Source: Legionella gratiana (GTDB lineage: Bacteria; Pseudomonadota; Gammaproteobacteria; Legionellales; Legionellaceae). Taken from it: a stretch of DNA of 64,000 nucleotides. How positions within the stretch are numbered: the stretch's first letter is position 1; each line of letters begins with the position of its first letter. Made by a program: the position numbers and the translations under genes. Under the pieces are notes generated by a model, which saw only the letters and a list, made by a program, of their open reading frames with translations, had not been told where the DNA came from and did not search any database. The stretch lies in assembly GCF_001467695.1 (NCBI RefSeq), contig NZ_LNYE01000029.1, positions 784,190 to 848,189 on the forward strand, given 5' to 3'. Shown here one piece after another: positions 38,431-47,645 of the stretch.

Positions 38431-40758
38431 TCAATCATTTTGTTCGGGTATTTCATGAGGAATATCAAGAGTAAATGTTGCCCCCTTACCTTCTCCTTCA
38501 CTATAGGCTTTCAATGAAGCGCCAATTTCTTTAGCTAAAATTGAGCTACTGTGTAATCCGATTCCGTTGCCATCTAATTTCGAGGTATGGCGAAATAAAA
38601 AAATGCTTACCAGCAAATCCTCTGCAATACCAATTCCATTGTCAGTGATTTTCAACCGTACCCCGGTTTTCGTTTTTTCAACATATAAATCTACAGTAGG
38701 GTTCTTAGGTTCCGCTGCATTGACTGAGTCAATAGCATTCGTAATGAGATTATTCAATATATGCCAAATTTTAAAGCGATCTTGCTCAATCAAAGGCACA
38801 AGTGCGTAATGCTTTAGCAACCTAATACCGTGTTTTTTTAATCGATTTATATGAATATCGAGCACACTCTCTAATAATTCAGTAATATCTATTTTTTCAA
38901 TTACAGTAGCGGCATGGTGGAACTGAAAATTTCTTATCACCGCAATGATCTTGTCAACACTATCATTCATGGATTTCAACTGGACTAAATAATTCTCACT
39001 GTCAATGCCCCAATATTCACCGAGCAAAACCATATACTTTGGAATTTTTTTTCCTTTTTCATCGTGAGTTAAAAAATCACCAATATTATCAATATGCTGC
39101 TTAAAAAGGTCACTAATCTGTTCTAAATAATTCAACCTGGAATTCTTTAATTCATCCTGCATTAGGGACAAAGTGACCAACACGCTATTTAAAATGTTGC
39201 CAATGTTATGCAGCAACATTCTTGAAACATCGGACATCCCTGCTTCTCTGGCAATCATCATGAGTTTTTGATTAAGAAGAGCCAATTCTTTTTCATGTTT
39301 TTTTCGTTCTGAAATATCCCGAAGAATGTATATCTTGGAATGATTATCAAGCAATGAGGTTTTCAATTCGATAGGAATCGATTGTTCTTTATAAGTAATT
39401 AAGTACTCCTCTCCTAAGCGTGTACCCATTTGCTCTGAAAGTGGCGTCTTCTCCACTTCCCCTTTTATATTAATTGCTTTCAGTGAAAAAATTGTATCAA
39501 TGGATTGACCCTGAATTTCCTCAATCTGACATGAAAACGTTTTTTTAACTGCGTGATTAATTAATTTTATAACTCCTTTACCATTGGTGATAATAATAGG
39601 CTCAGGAGTGTATTCAATAATATTTCGTTTTTCCAACTCAAGTTTTTCTAATTCCTGATTAACTTTGTTAATGATTTCCATTCTATTTTGCAATTTTTGT
39701 TGCGAAGTCTGGATGACATCGAGCAAAAAATTTACTTTTGTCGCCATGGAGGTCAACTCATCATTGCTTGCGATGTCAACTCGTTTTTTATAATCACTTT
39801 CTTCAGCAATTTTTGTAATTTGGCTGTTAAATGATCGCACGCGTTTTATGATAGTAAAATTAATTAGCAAACCTAAAGCACTCAAACTAACAAGTCCTGT
39901 CAAAGCAAGAAGACCAAGGAAGAAATAAATTGCAGTGACACTATTTTTATAAATAGTTCTTAGCATTTTAAACGATATAATAGCAATAGGCTTATTCTTA
40001 ACGTCATGTATTAATAATTTGATAGTAATACTATTCGGTTGAATGTTTACCAACTGTTTCTCTTTTAATAACTCAGAGCGGATGGATAATTTTTGAGAAT
40101 CGGTGAAATAACTGATGCGAAGTGGCAATTCCAGATTTTTGGAAAAAGAAGCCAAGTTTTCCCTAGTGAATTCGCGTGTTAATACCAGGTATCCAGCTAT
40201 TGGTCCAGTTTTATCACTATGCAATATCTTAGAACTGGCAACAAAGTGCAATTTGTTATTAATTAGTATCAACCCACCAACTTGCTTTTGTATGGGTTCA
40301 CCTGAAAAAAAATAGCTGCCTGGATAAAAATAGTTGTTAATGCTTGCTTGCGGCATAGGCATTATTTTATTTGTTTCAAGATCGTAACCTTTGCCAAAAA
40401 ACAACTTAAATTTGGGATTAAAAATAAAAAAATAAGACCATTTATTATCAAAGAAAGTTTCATCCATTAAATTTCTTTCTACATAATCAGACTCTTTTCC
40501 CAGGCTAAAAAAATAAGTGTCATCCCAATGCCCCCAGTCACTCGAGGTGATTTTAAGGCGTCTCACCTCTTCATTAAATATATTGCGGACTCGGCTAATA
40601 TTCTCATTAACCAATTTCTCTTCAGTTTTTAAAGCAGCATCCAATAAAATGCTTTTGGAAATGATCAAACCTACCAAACCTATTGCCAAAAAGATGGTTA
40701 TAAGAATTAAATTTGTTTTTAGACGAAGAGAAAATGGAACGGTTTTTCTTATCTCCAT
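38431..40758 (-). CDS. CHASE4-HAMP-PAS sensor histidine kinase
   Basis: A 775-residue membrane kinase. TM1 lies at about 14-34, TM2 about 277-303. Between them a CHASE4 periplasmic domain shows DWGHWDDTYFF. HAMP follows (about 300-352), PAS about 385-490 (IIEYTPEPIIITNGKGVI), an H-box MLLHNIGNILNSV (about 514-526) and a HATPase domain with N-box NNLITNAIDSV, ITDNGIGIAED and GNGIGLHSS. It probably phosphorylates the REC-GGDEF-EAL protein encoded two genes downstream. AAGGA is upstream of ATG 40758. First gene of the set. Confidence 0.92.
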   Translation of the reverse strand: MEIRKTVPFSLRLKTNLILITIFLAIGLVGLIISKSILLDAALKTEEKLVNENISRVRNIFNEEVRRLKITSSDWGHWDDTYFFSLGKESDYVERNLMDETFFDNKWSYFFIFNPKFKLFFGKGYDLETNKIMPMPQASINNYFYPGSYFFSGEPIQKQVGGLILINNKLHFVASSKILHSDKTGPIAGYLVLTREFTRENLASFSKNLELPLRISYFTDSQKLSIRSELLKEKQLVNIQPNSITIKLLIHDVKNKPIAIISFKMLRTIYKNSVTAIYFFLGLLALTGLVSLSALGLLINFTIIKRVRSFNSQITKIAEESDYKKRVDIASNDELTSMATKVNFLLDVIQTSQQKLQNRMEIINKVNQELEKLELEKRNIIEYTPEPIIITNGKGVIKLINHAVKKTFSCQIEEIQGQSIDTIFSLKAINIKGEVEKTPLSEQMGTRLGEEYLITYKEQSIPIELKTSLLDNHSKIYILRDISERKKHEKELALLNQKLMMIAREAGMSDVSRMLLHNIGNILNSVLVTLSLMQDELKNSRLNYLEQISDLFKQHIDNIGDFLTHDEKGKKIPKYMVLLGEYWGIDSENYLVQLKSMNDSVDKIIAVIRNFQFHHAATVIEKIDITELLESVLDIHINRLKKHGIRLLKHYALVPLIEQDRFKIWHILNNLITNAIDSVNAAEPKNPTVDLYVEKTKTGVRLKITDNGIGIAEDLLVSIFLFRHTSKLDGNGIGLHSSSILAKEIGASLKAYSEGEGKGATFTLDIPHEIPEQND

Positions 40759-40970
40759 AGCAAGAAGTCCTTTGGGATTCTACTCCCTTAATCATTCCTA
40801 AGCACAACAAACACCAATAATTTACAAAAGAATCATAAATGTAAGCATTACATATTGTTAAAAAAAATCCAATAAAAAATATTGAGACAACCCTATTACC
40901 AGCAGTGTCATCCGCAGTATATTTAAACTCGCGTAGTAGGAGCCAACTGCTTTTCCTAGGTTAAAATATC

Positions 40971-42854
40971 CTAAATTTCTATTTGCCGTCCTACTTCAAA
41001 GACTGATTCTGAGGGTAAATGAAAATAATTACTTTTTGGAAGAGCATTACGATGCATAAACGCGAAAATAGTTTTAATGTATTTTAATAGGATATTATTG
41101 CCCTGGATAATTACTGTCTCATGACCAATATAATAAGTTATCTCTTTGAGGTTAATATCCTGACCATGGAGCGATAAGTTTTTTAGCAGTTTAGGTACGT
41201 TAGGAGACTCCATAAAGCCATAATTAGCAATGACATGCCAAATATCTGTTGCCACTTCTTCAACTTGTAATTGTTCACTGCGTTTACACCATGGGATCGA
41301 TAAGCTGTTAATTTTTAAAATAATCACTTTATCCTGTAATACATAATTTTTCTTTACATACCAAATCATAAATGGAGGGATATACTGTTCTCTGGAGGTA
41401 AGAAAAACAGCGGTTTTGGACACACGTATCACTCCTTCCTTTTGAACATTCTCCAGAAAAGTACTGATAGTGATATTTTTTTCTTTTTGTTTGTTTGCAA
41501 TGAGTTGATTTCCTTTATGCCAAATATACATAACAAAATAGATTAGAAGCGCAAATGTGATTGGAATGTATCCACCCGTGGTAAATTTAGTAAGGTTGGC
41601 CACAAAAAAAGCAGTATCTATAATTAGGAATACTCCAGCGACAAGTCCTGTTTTAATAATATTCCATTTCCATAGTTCACGTAGAGAAATAAATAAAAGC
41701 ACGGAGGTTAAGAGCATGGTAGTAGCAACTGCAATACCGTAGGCAGCAGCCAATTTTTCAGAGCTTCCAAATCCAATAGTAAGTCCAAGTGTCGCCAACA
41801 TTAAAAGCCAGTTAACGATTTCAATATAAATCTGGCCATACCCCTCTGATGAAGTTTGTGTTACTCGTAATCGAGGCAGCCATCCTAACTGCATCGCTTG
41901 CCTAGTCATAGAAAATGCCCCAGTAATAATCGCCTGACTGGCAATAATTGTTGCGATTGTTGCTAAAAATATTAATGGTAATAAAAAATCCTTTGGACAC
42001 AACATATAAAAAATATTATGCTCTGTGGATATTCCTTCCAAAACCAAAGCGGCTTGTCCTAAATAATTTAAAATAAGACTTGGGAAAACTAAACCGAACC
42101 AGGCATAACGAATTGGAGATGCTCCAAAATGTCCCAAATCAGCGTATAACGCTTCTGCACCAGTAACACAGAGAAAAACCCCACATAAAATTAAAAATCC
42201 TGTTACTCCGTTTGAAAATAAAAAACTCAGACCATAGATAGGATTAAGAGTCGCCAATATAGAAGGATGTTGTATAATCCCCCATCCACCTAGAACACCA
42301 ATGATTACAAACCACGCTGCCATAACAGGGCCAAATGCTTTGCCAATTTTAGCTGTTCCTTTAGGCTGAATAGCAAAAAGAAGAATAAGAATTGTGATGG
42401 CAGTAGGTAAAATATAATGTTTCAGCGATGGGGAGAGTATCTCCACTCCTTCTATAGCAGAAAGTACAGATATAGCTGGCGTAATTGCACCATCTCCATA
42501 GATAAGCGCTGCTCCCATAAGCCCAATCGCAATGATGATAGGTCTTTGTTTTCGCTTTAAACTTAGAAGAGACATTAAAGCAAGAATACCTCCCTCTCCA
42601 TCATTATCAATTCTGAAAGCAAAGCTAATGTACTTAATAGAAGCAATCATTACCAAAGTCCAGATAATCAATGATGCTGAACCCATAATAGCATTAACAT
42701 CTGGGGTTCCTCCTCCCGCGAGTAAAATAACTGTTTTAAACGTATAAAGAGGGCTTGTTCCTATATCTCCAAAAACTATCCCTAAAGCCGACAAACTCAA
42801 TGCTTGCAATGTAGGGTTAGAGTCTTGGTGTTTTTCAACTTTTTTTGATCGCAT
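40971..42854 (-). CDS. kup: potassium uptake protein Kup, copy 2
   Basis: A 627-residue K+/H+ symporter with about 12 transmembrane segments followed by a soluble tail. Motifs match the family: GIVFGDIGTSPLYTFKTV, IDNDGEGGILALMSLL, YGDGAITPAISVLSAIEG, TGAEALYADLGHFGASPI. It differs clearly from the copy at 21537-23414, so the two may have different affinity or regulation. A Legionella with two or more Kup genes is not surprising. The ribosome site is weak. MITE-like copy 2 lies 98 bp upstream. Confidence 0.95.
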   Translation of the reverse strand: MRSKKVEKHQDSNPTLQALSLSALGIVFGDIGTSPLYTFKTVILLAGGGTPDVNAIMGSASLIIWTLVMIASIKYISFAFRIDNDGEGGILALMSLLSLKRKQRPIIIAIGLMGAALIYGDGAITPAISVLSAIEGVEILSPSLKHYILPTAITILILLFAIQPKGTAKIGKAFGPVMAAWFVIIGVLGGWGIIQHPSILATLNPIYGLSFLFSNGVTGFLILCGVFLCVTGAEALYADLGHFGASPIRYAWFGLVFPSLILNYLGQAALVLEGISTEHNIFYMLCPKDFLLPLIFLATIATIIASQAIITGAFSMTRQAMQLGWLPRLRVTQTSSEGYGQIYIEIVNWLLMLATLGLTIGFGSSEKLAAAYGIAVATTMLLTSVLLFISLRELWKWNIIKTGLVAGVFLIIDTAFFVANLTKFTTGGYIPITFALLIYFVMYIWHKGNQLIANKQKEKNITISTFLENVQKEGVIRVSKTAVFLTSREQYIPPFMIWYVKKNYVLQDKVIILKINSLSIPWCKRSEQLQVEEVATDIWHVIANYGFMESPNVPKLLKNLSLHGQDINLKEITYYIGHETVIIQGNNILLKYIKTIFAFMHRNALPKSNYFHLPSESVFEVGRQIEI

Positions 42855-42952
42855 ATCGTTTAACGCTTTGTATTTATTTATTCTATTTAACCATGTCCCA
42901 ATAAATAAAATCTATGGAGATAATAATGAGAATATCTAAAATCGCTGATAAA

Positions 42953-43127
42953 TTAACGTGAGTTCGACTAAAAGGCATTTCTATACCTTTTACGTCGCTA
43001 AACGAACGTTATCCCGTAAAGCTTGTCCCAGTGAAAACGGGAATGCATTGCATTTATACGGGGTCCAGTTCTAAATAAAAACAGTTCGATATAAAAAATC
43101 ACTTTATTTATGTCGCACTCACGTTAA
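42953..43127. repeat. MITE-like repeat, copy 2 (175 bp, complete)
   Basis: Starts TTAACGTGAGTTCGAC and ends with GTCGCACTCACGTTAA, its imperfect inverse, and both ends are bordered by AATT. The interior repeats GTCGCTAAACGAACGTTATCC-type and CCAGTTCTAAATAAAA motifs of copy 1. It fills much of the 395-bp gap between the divergent kup and carboxylate-amine ligase genes. Confidence 0.85.
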
Positions 43128-43249
43128 ATTAGTGATTGGATTTTAAAAAGAATAATTGTCCATTTAAATTTATTAATTTATTTCTCATCTAAACTGTAAT
43201 AGTAAAAGAACGTTTTACAGGAGTTAATTTTATTCTCTTTTGAGAGACA

Positions 43250-44368
43250 ATGATGAAACAATTAGACTTTAATAAATCCTCAGAAGTTTCAATTGGAGTA
43301 GAGTTAGAGTTTCAAATTATTGATCCTAACTCATTTTCGTTAACTTCTCGTGCAAATGATGTTCTAGAACATATTCAATCAAGTGATTATAAGCGAAAAA
43401 TCAAACCTGAACTTACACAAAGTATGATTGAAATTAACTCTTCGATTCACTATGGAATTAAAGAATTATATCAAGAATTACATCAATTATATAATTTTTT
43501 ACTGCAGATAGCGTCACATTTGAACATTTTTTTCTGTGGTGGAGGCATTCATCCTTTTCAAAAATGGACAACCCAAAAGATATTTCTTAACAAGAAAGAA
43601 TATAAAGATTTTGGGGAAAAATACGAATTTCTTGCAAAAAGAGCCACTGTATTTGCGCAACATATGCATATAGGGTGTACTAATCCAGAAGATGCTCTTT
43701 ATCTTGCTCATGCGCTGAGTCGTTTTGTTCCTCACTTTATTGCTATTTCAGCTTCCTCACCCTTTTATCAGGGAGTTGATACAGGATTTGTCTCTTCAAG
43801 ATCTACTATGTTTAAAGCTTTTCCTTTCAGCGGAGCAATGCCCTTTCTCAAAAATTGGAACGAGTTTTCTCGATATTTTTATGAAAGGCATGAATTAGGA
43901 ATTATAAAAAGTATGGATGATTTTTTGTGGGATATTAGAATACAACCTAAATTCGGAACGGTAGAAATTAGAGTGTGTGATACACCTTTAACGTTGGAAA
44001 AAGTAGTATTAATAGCTGCTTATTTTCAATCCTTATCTCTTTATCTTTTGAAAGAACAACCCATAAATATTAACCAAGATTTATATTCTTTATATGATTA
44101 CAACCATTTTCAGGCAAGCCGATATGGATTTAATGGGCATTTAATCGATGGATCTAAGAAGCGAATCAGCCAAGATATATTAACCACTATAAAAAAAATA
44201 AAAAAATATACTCAAAAATTACAAAATAACGAATTTATTGAATTACTAAGAAACGTAGTAAAAAATAAAAATAATGATGCTGAACATTTAAAAGAAATTT
44301 TAAATCGTACCAAATCTTTGCAAAAAGTTGTTTTTGTTCAATGTCAAGAATGGGCAAAACTTGTTTGA
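43250..44368 (+). CDS. YbdK-type carboxylate-amine ligase (GCS2 family)
   Basis: A 372-residue protein of the glutamate-cysteine ligase 2 family. VSIGVELEFQIIDP (about 15-28) is the conserved N-terminal acidic motif, MIEINSSIHYG supplies further metal-binding residues, and AQHMHIGC and WDIRIQPKFGTVEIRVCD are family blocks. YbdK members have weak gamma-glutamylcysteine ligase activity; the physiological substrate pair is unknown. Two tandem ATGs (43250, 43253) are possible starts, with a modest GAGAGA upstream. Confidence 0.88.
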   Translation: MMKQLDFNKSSEVSIGVELEFQIIDPNSFSLTSRANDVLEHIQSSDYKRKIKPELTQSMIEINSSIHYGIKELYQELHQLYNFLLQIASHLNIFFCGGGIHPFQKWTTQKIFLNKKEYKDFGEKYEFLAKRATVFAQHMHIGCTNPEDALYLAHALSRFVPHFIAISASSPFYQGVDTGFVSSRSTMFKAFPFSGAMPFLKNWNEFSRYFYERHELGIIKSMDDFLWDIRIQPKFGTVEIRVCDTPLTLEKVVLIAAYFQSLSLYLLKEQPININQDLYSLYDYNHFQASRYGFNGHLIDGSKKRISQDILTTIKKIKKYTQKLQNNEFIELLRNVVKNKNNDAEHLKEILNRTKSLQKVVFVQCQEWAKLV

Positions 44369-44466
44369 AGTTAAAGTTCCCTCTTTTCTAAAAACACATT
44401 GGAAAATGATAAGGCATCTCTTTAACCTCCAATTATCACAAAGAGTTTGACAACCTATAAACAGAC

Positions 44467-44595
44467 TTATCCACAGAAAATGTGTATAACTTAGAGAATG
44501 AGACACTATCAAAAATAACGAAAAACCTAGATAAAACAAGAGCTGGTTAAAAAAATTAAGAAAAGAGTCAATCTTTAGGTGAAGAAATATCCACA
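44467..44595. promoter_or_regulatory. cluster of DnaA-box-like 9-mers
   Basis: TTATCCACA (44467-44475) is the consensus DnaA box on the + strand. TGTGTATAA (44481-44489) is a box with one change on the - strand, and ATATCCACA (44587-44595) is a weaker third. All lie in the 396-bp AT-rich gap between the ligase and U-box genes. No dnaA or replication gene is near, so an origin is not claimed; a DnaA-binding regulatory site is possible. Nothing else was seen in the gap. Confidence 0.3.
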
Positions 44596-44764
44596 GATTA
44601 GATATTTGGGAATAATTAAGACATAGCTATTTTATACAAAGAAAAATTAAAAAAACAGACTTGACTCGAACTATTTTTCTTAAAAAGAATCCCTAATTCA
44701 TTGCATGATCAACTGATGGAGCATGTGTCTGTGTTTATATCATCATTGTTTTTTTGGATACAAC

Positions 44765-45142
44765 ATGTATCAATCATCAAAAAATCAGGTGCAAATTGAC
44801 GAGATAATCGGGAAACCCGATAGTAAAACCAAGAAATTTAAAAAAAAAATCGCGCAAATAGAGCGACTTCCCGATCTTGTGATACCTGAAGATTACAAAT
44901 GTCCTCTTTCCAAATGCCTTATGATAGAACCTATCCAACTTGACGATGGGCATTTTTATGATCGAAGTTCTATTATAATGTATTTAGAGAATAACCCGCG
45001 TGCTGTTTGTCCGTTAAATCGTAATTATAAAGTAGAACTTCGTTTTTATCCTACGAATGTTTTCATGAAAAATGAAATTGAAAATTATGTTAACCAACAA
45101 TTGCAGACTTTATCGGAATCAGTAAGCCCAAGGTTAAATTAG
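44765..45142 (+). CDS. U-box domain protein, probable E3 ubiquitin ligase effector
   Basis: A 125-residue protein in which residues 37-112 form a U-box: VIPEDYKCPLSKCLMIEPI, then DDGHFYDRSSIIMYLENN, then CPLNRN and NVFMKNEIENYV. The order and spacing of P-x-x-x-x-CP, GHxYDRxxI and the final NxxxKxxI match eukaryotic U-boxes, which recruit E2 enzymes without zinc. Bacteria have no ubiquitin, so the target must be host ubiquitination, as for LubX. The N-terminal 36 residues are basic and lysine-rich with no domain. GGA lies upstream of ATG 44765; an earlier ATG (44723) has no ribosome site. Translocation is inferred. Confidence 0.82.
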   Translation: MYQSSKNQVQIDEIIGKPDSKTKKFKKKIAQIERLPDLVIPEDYKCPLSKCLMIEPIQLDDGHFYDRSSIIMYLENNPRAVCPLNRNYKVELRFYPTNVFMKNEIENYVNQQLQTLSESVSPRLN

Positions 45143-45178
45143 GCCTGATGCTGGTGGCAATTTTTCATGTTAAAATGG

Positions 45179-45207
45179 AAATGGATTTCCGCTTTCGCGA
45201 AAATGAC
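45179..45207. repeat. GCGAAAGCG palindromic repeat, unit c
   Basis: The unit AAATGGATTTCCGCTTTCGC, continuing GAAAATGAC, matches 63726-63754 at 26 of 29 positions, and its core is the exact inverse of 29981-29999. Found 36 bp past the U-box stop. The surrounding 45143-45356 gap has no gene. Confidence 0.6.
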
Positions 45208-45356
45208 GAAGCACTTAAGTCAATGGCAGTGGGGATGACCTTTTACGGAGAGTCTTATTTTAAAATTAAAGACGTCCACTAAAATGGGTTCGGATCATTT
45301 TAAAATGATTTGATTTTAAATGATTTTTTAGAAATTAAAAATAAATAAATTTAAAA

Positions 45357-45812
45357 TTAATAACGTTGAACTTTCATATCAAGACTTTTAACTATAAAGG
45401 ATGATTTATTAGTAGTTCCTATCTTAGTAATGAGCAATGAAAAGGCAACATTCATATGCAACTCAGGAATATTGTAAGTTTGATTGACTCTCCAGCACGG
45501 CGACCCAAAACAAAGATCTTCTTTAATTAAGGTTGGGGGATTTAATGGTTTAGGATGAAGTGTAAGTTTGTAATGCTTAATTATTTTGGATTCATTAAAA
45601 TAAAAGTCATTCATGGGTTCCCAAGCAGAAGGAGAGAAGTTTTTTTCGGCCTCTTTTTCTTCATCGGGTGTAGTTTGATAACTAATTGACATGGTATACA
45701 TTAATACCTTCTGGACCCAATCTGTTACTTCATTAGTAGTAACAGCATATACTAGCGATGATGCAGAAAGTGAAATAAGTACTATTAAACGAAGTAGTAA
45801 TAATTTGAACAT
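45357..45812 (-). CDS. IcmL/DotI-like exported protein
   Basis: A 151-residue protein with a signal peptide or N-terminal anchor (about 1-23, ASSLVYA). The rest follows the T4BSS DotI/IcmL pattern: VTDWVQKVLMYTMSISY, NFSPSAWEPMNDFYF, and C-terminal strands. DotI and IcmL are inner-membrane partners of the Dot/Icm channel with a periplasmic NTF2-like domain; this gene carries essentially that domain alone. No dot or icm genes adjoin, so it is one of the scattered paralogues. AAGGGATAAG precedes ATG 45812. A role as accessory or regulatory copy is inference. Confidence 0.7.
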   Translation of the reverse strand: MFKLLLLRLIVLISLSASSLVYAVTTNEVTDWVQKVLMYTMSISYQTTPDEEKEAEKNFSPSAWEPMNDFYFNESKIIKHYKLTLHPKPLNPPTLIKEDLCFGSPCWRVNQTYNIPELHMNVAFSLLITKIGTTNKSSFIVKSLDMKVQRY

Positions 45813-45923
45813 ACACTTATCCCTTTAGTTAAGCAGGATCTATAAGACATAAATCTATTATTTATATAGTACAATCAACATCAAGTAATTTCCAGGAAAG
45901 CGATTTTTGAAGGGTACGGTTGA

Positions 45924-46028
45924 CTATAATAGGATAAAAATACCTAAGGAAAATCATGACGAATTTCATCAAACGGACAATTGAATTAGCAACAGAGAAT
46001 GTAAAACAAGGAGGTCGTCCCTTCGCCT
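45924..46028 (+). pseudogene. truncated duplicate of the 5' end of the deaminase gene
   Basis: About 105 bp that match, on the opposite strand, the leader and first 24 codons of the deaminase at 25092-25577, with only a few differences. The ribosome site AAGGA and the ATG (45957) are retained, and the reading TNFIKRTIELATENVKQG is preserved. Similarity stops at the codons after RPFA; the frame continues for a few codons to a stop and no deaminase catalytic motif is present. It therefore cannot make an enzyme, though its start region could still be translated. Confidence 0.8.
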
Positions 46029-46179
46029 ACGTAAACCTTAAATTACGTATCATTAAAACTTACTGATAAGGAATATTAGTTTTACACTTCTTTTAACTAA
46101 AGACGATATTTAGTTATTAAAATAATAAAATAGTTTTTTTTCCTACTATAATCAATACAAGCGATACAGGAGAAATAAC

Positions 46180-46515
46180 ATGAAAAAAATAGAATGTTCC
46201 AAAATGAGCACTTGTCTCTGGACACTGCGCTTCGAAGTACTAGGTGTCATCTTATTGATTATCGCAACCTGCTTAACTATCTTTACTGGCGATAGTCTAG
46301 GAATAGCTGCTTTATTTGCTGCAGGCGTTATCTTGTGTCTATTTAATAAATTTTGTTGCTATGTTTGCTCATCAAAGCAATCATCTTGTCCTGTTTGTGA
46401 TACACCGCATTCTGATCACCCCGAAGAATCCGCTCAAATACAGGAAAAAATAGAGATTGAAGCAAAACAAACCCTGGATAATGAGGGTGGAAATCAAATA
46501 AAAAGAAAAGGATAA
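46180..46515 (+). CDS. small membrane protein with cysteine-rich segment, unknown
   Basis: A 111-residue protein with two adjacent hydrophobic segments (about 20-38 and 40-57) followed by a Cys-rich stretch CCYVCSSKQSSCPVCDTPH whose paired CxxC motifs could bind zinc. The tail is charged, rich in Glu, Gln and Lys. No known family recognised. GGAG precedes ATG 46180. Likely inner membrane, with the cysteine knuckle on one face. Downstream 46516-46784 shows no gene. Confidence 0.6.
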   Translation: MKKIECSKMSTCLWTLRFEVLGVILLIIATCLTIFTGDSLGIAALFAAGVILCLFNKFCCYVCSSKQSSCPVCDTPHSDHPEESAQIQEKIEIEAKQTLDNEGGNQIKRKG

Positions 46516-46784
46516 CCTTCGCATTGTTACCAAATAAAAACTAAAGAAAGTGTTCCATATTTACCTAACTGATATGCAAGACAAAGTAAAAATGAAAAGC
46601 AATCTCAGCTTCCTGCTTATGCTTTTCATTTTTGAAACAACCTAAAAGGCCATTAGAAAATTACACCGGCAAGGATCAATTGTTCTATCATGTTCCAGGA
46701 ATAGTTGCCAGAGTAAAGCTAGAATTAAAATATTAGTGAATTGCCACGCTAATATATGATGCTAATGGGCTGGTTCAAGAAGCA

Positions 46785-47000
46785 TTAACTCTCTTTAACG
46801 AGTTCAACTTCTTCTGCCTGCGGCCCTTTTTGTCCTTTACTTGCCTTAAACAGAACAGTTGCTCCTTCAGGTAAAGTTTTGAAGCCACTACTTTGTATTG
46901 CACTGAAATGCACAAAATAGTCCTTGCCACCACTTTCAATAAAACCAAAGCCTTTGCTTTCATTAAACCATTTTACTTTACCACGAAGTTTGTCTACCAT
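46785..47000 (-). CDS. cold-shock domain protein (CspA family), second copy
   Basis: A 71-residue OB-fold protein: [19 protein letters not shown] holds RNP1 and DYFVHF holds RNP2, both complete. Compared with the csp at 9015-9230 it is the more canonical CspA type, ending [14 protein letters not shown]. Purine-rich GGAAGGAAACC before ATG 47000. Single gene with a likely structured 5' leader. An RNA chaperone role is expected from family. Confidence 0.94.
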   Translation of the reverse strand: MVDKLRGKVKWFNESKGFGFIESGGKDYFVHFSAIQSSGFKTLPEGATVLFKASKGQKGPQAEEVELVKES

Positions 47001-47200
47001 TTTTGGTTTCCTTCCAGATGTTTGAAATAAGCTACACTAACTTTATTCAGCAAGTCTCATTGTGTCAAGTCGCTTATCTCATTATCTTTATAACAAGCAT
47101 CCATTTCGACACAGTGAAAAGAAATCGTCAGTATTAATCAAAATTGAATCAAAATAAATTGTCTCATGTTATACTAAAAAAATTAGTAACATAGAGCTCC

Positions 47201-47391
47201 ATGGAAAACTCAGCTGCTTTGCAGATTTATGCTAGAGCATTTACAAAAATGGATAACATGGTTTATCTCATTGATAAAGATGGTTTCCTTATTGATTGTA
47301 ATGCTCATTTAGTACGTTTTTAGGTTACGCTCATATTGAAAATAACTCAATAGGCTCAATTTATAAAATGATGCGTAGACAAGGCTTGTGA
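47201..47391 (+). pseudogene. frameshifted PAS-domain protein fragment
   Basis: The ATG at 47201 opens a 40-codon frame (ALQIYARAFTKMDNMVYLID, then KDGFLIDCNAHLVRF) that stops at TAG 47321. The stop lies at the end of a run of five T (47317-47321). Adding one T restores RFLGYAHIENNSIGSIY and continues to the TGA at 47389. This reads as a PAS domain interrupted by a one-base slip, and the whole remnant is short. It precedes an intact PAS-LuxR gene and may be a decayed relative of it. Confidence 0.65.
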
Positions 47392-47645
47392 ACCACCCTT
47401 TAAATAGCAAAGTAATCTTATTTTAATTATGAATTTTTATAATTAAAAATAGGAACTATTGACAATTGGTTGGTTCCCATTACTTGCAAGGTTGATTGGG
47501 AGAGAAAATGAATAAATTCGCTATATTATTTGTGCAACAAGAACAAAGTACATTTAAATTTGACATGAAACACAACTTTATTGATTAATTTTTAGTTAAT
47601 TAGTATAATTAAAGATCTTTATAAGTATTTAACGATAATTTTTTT

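Noticed and set aside
34306..44368. Ergothioneine pathway (EgtC-like amidotransferase plus GCS2 ligase)
   Set aside because: The genes are 8 kb apart on opposite strands and no egtB or egtD is present.
44467..44595. Chromosomal or plasmid origin at the DnaA-box cluster
   Set aside because: No dnaA, dnaN, rep or par gene and no iterons nearby; kept only as a possible DnaA-binding site.
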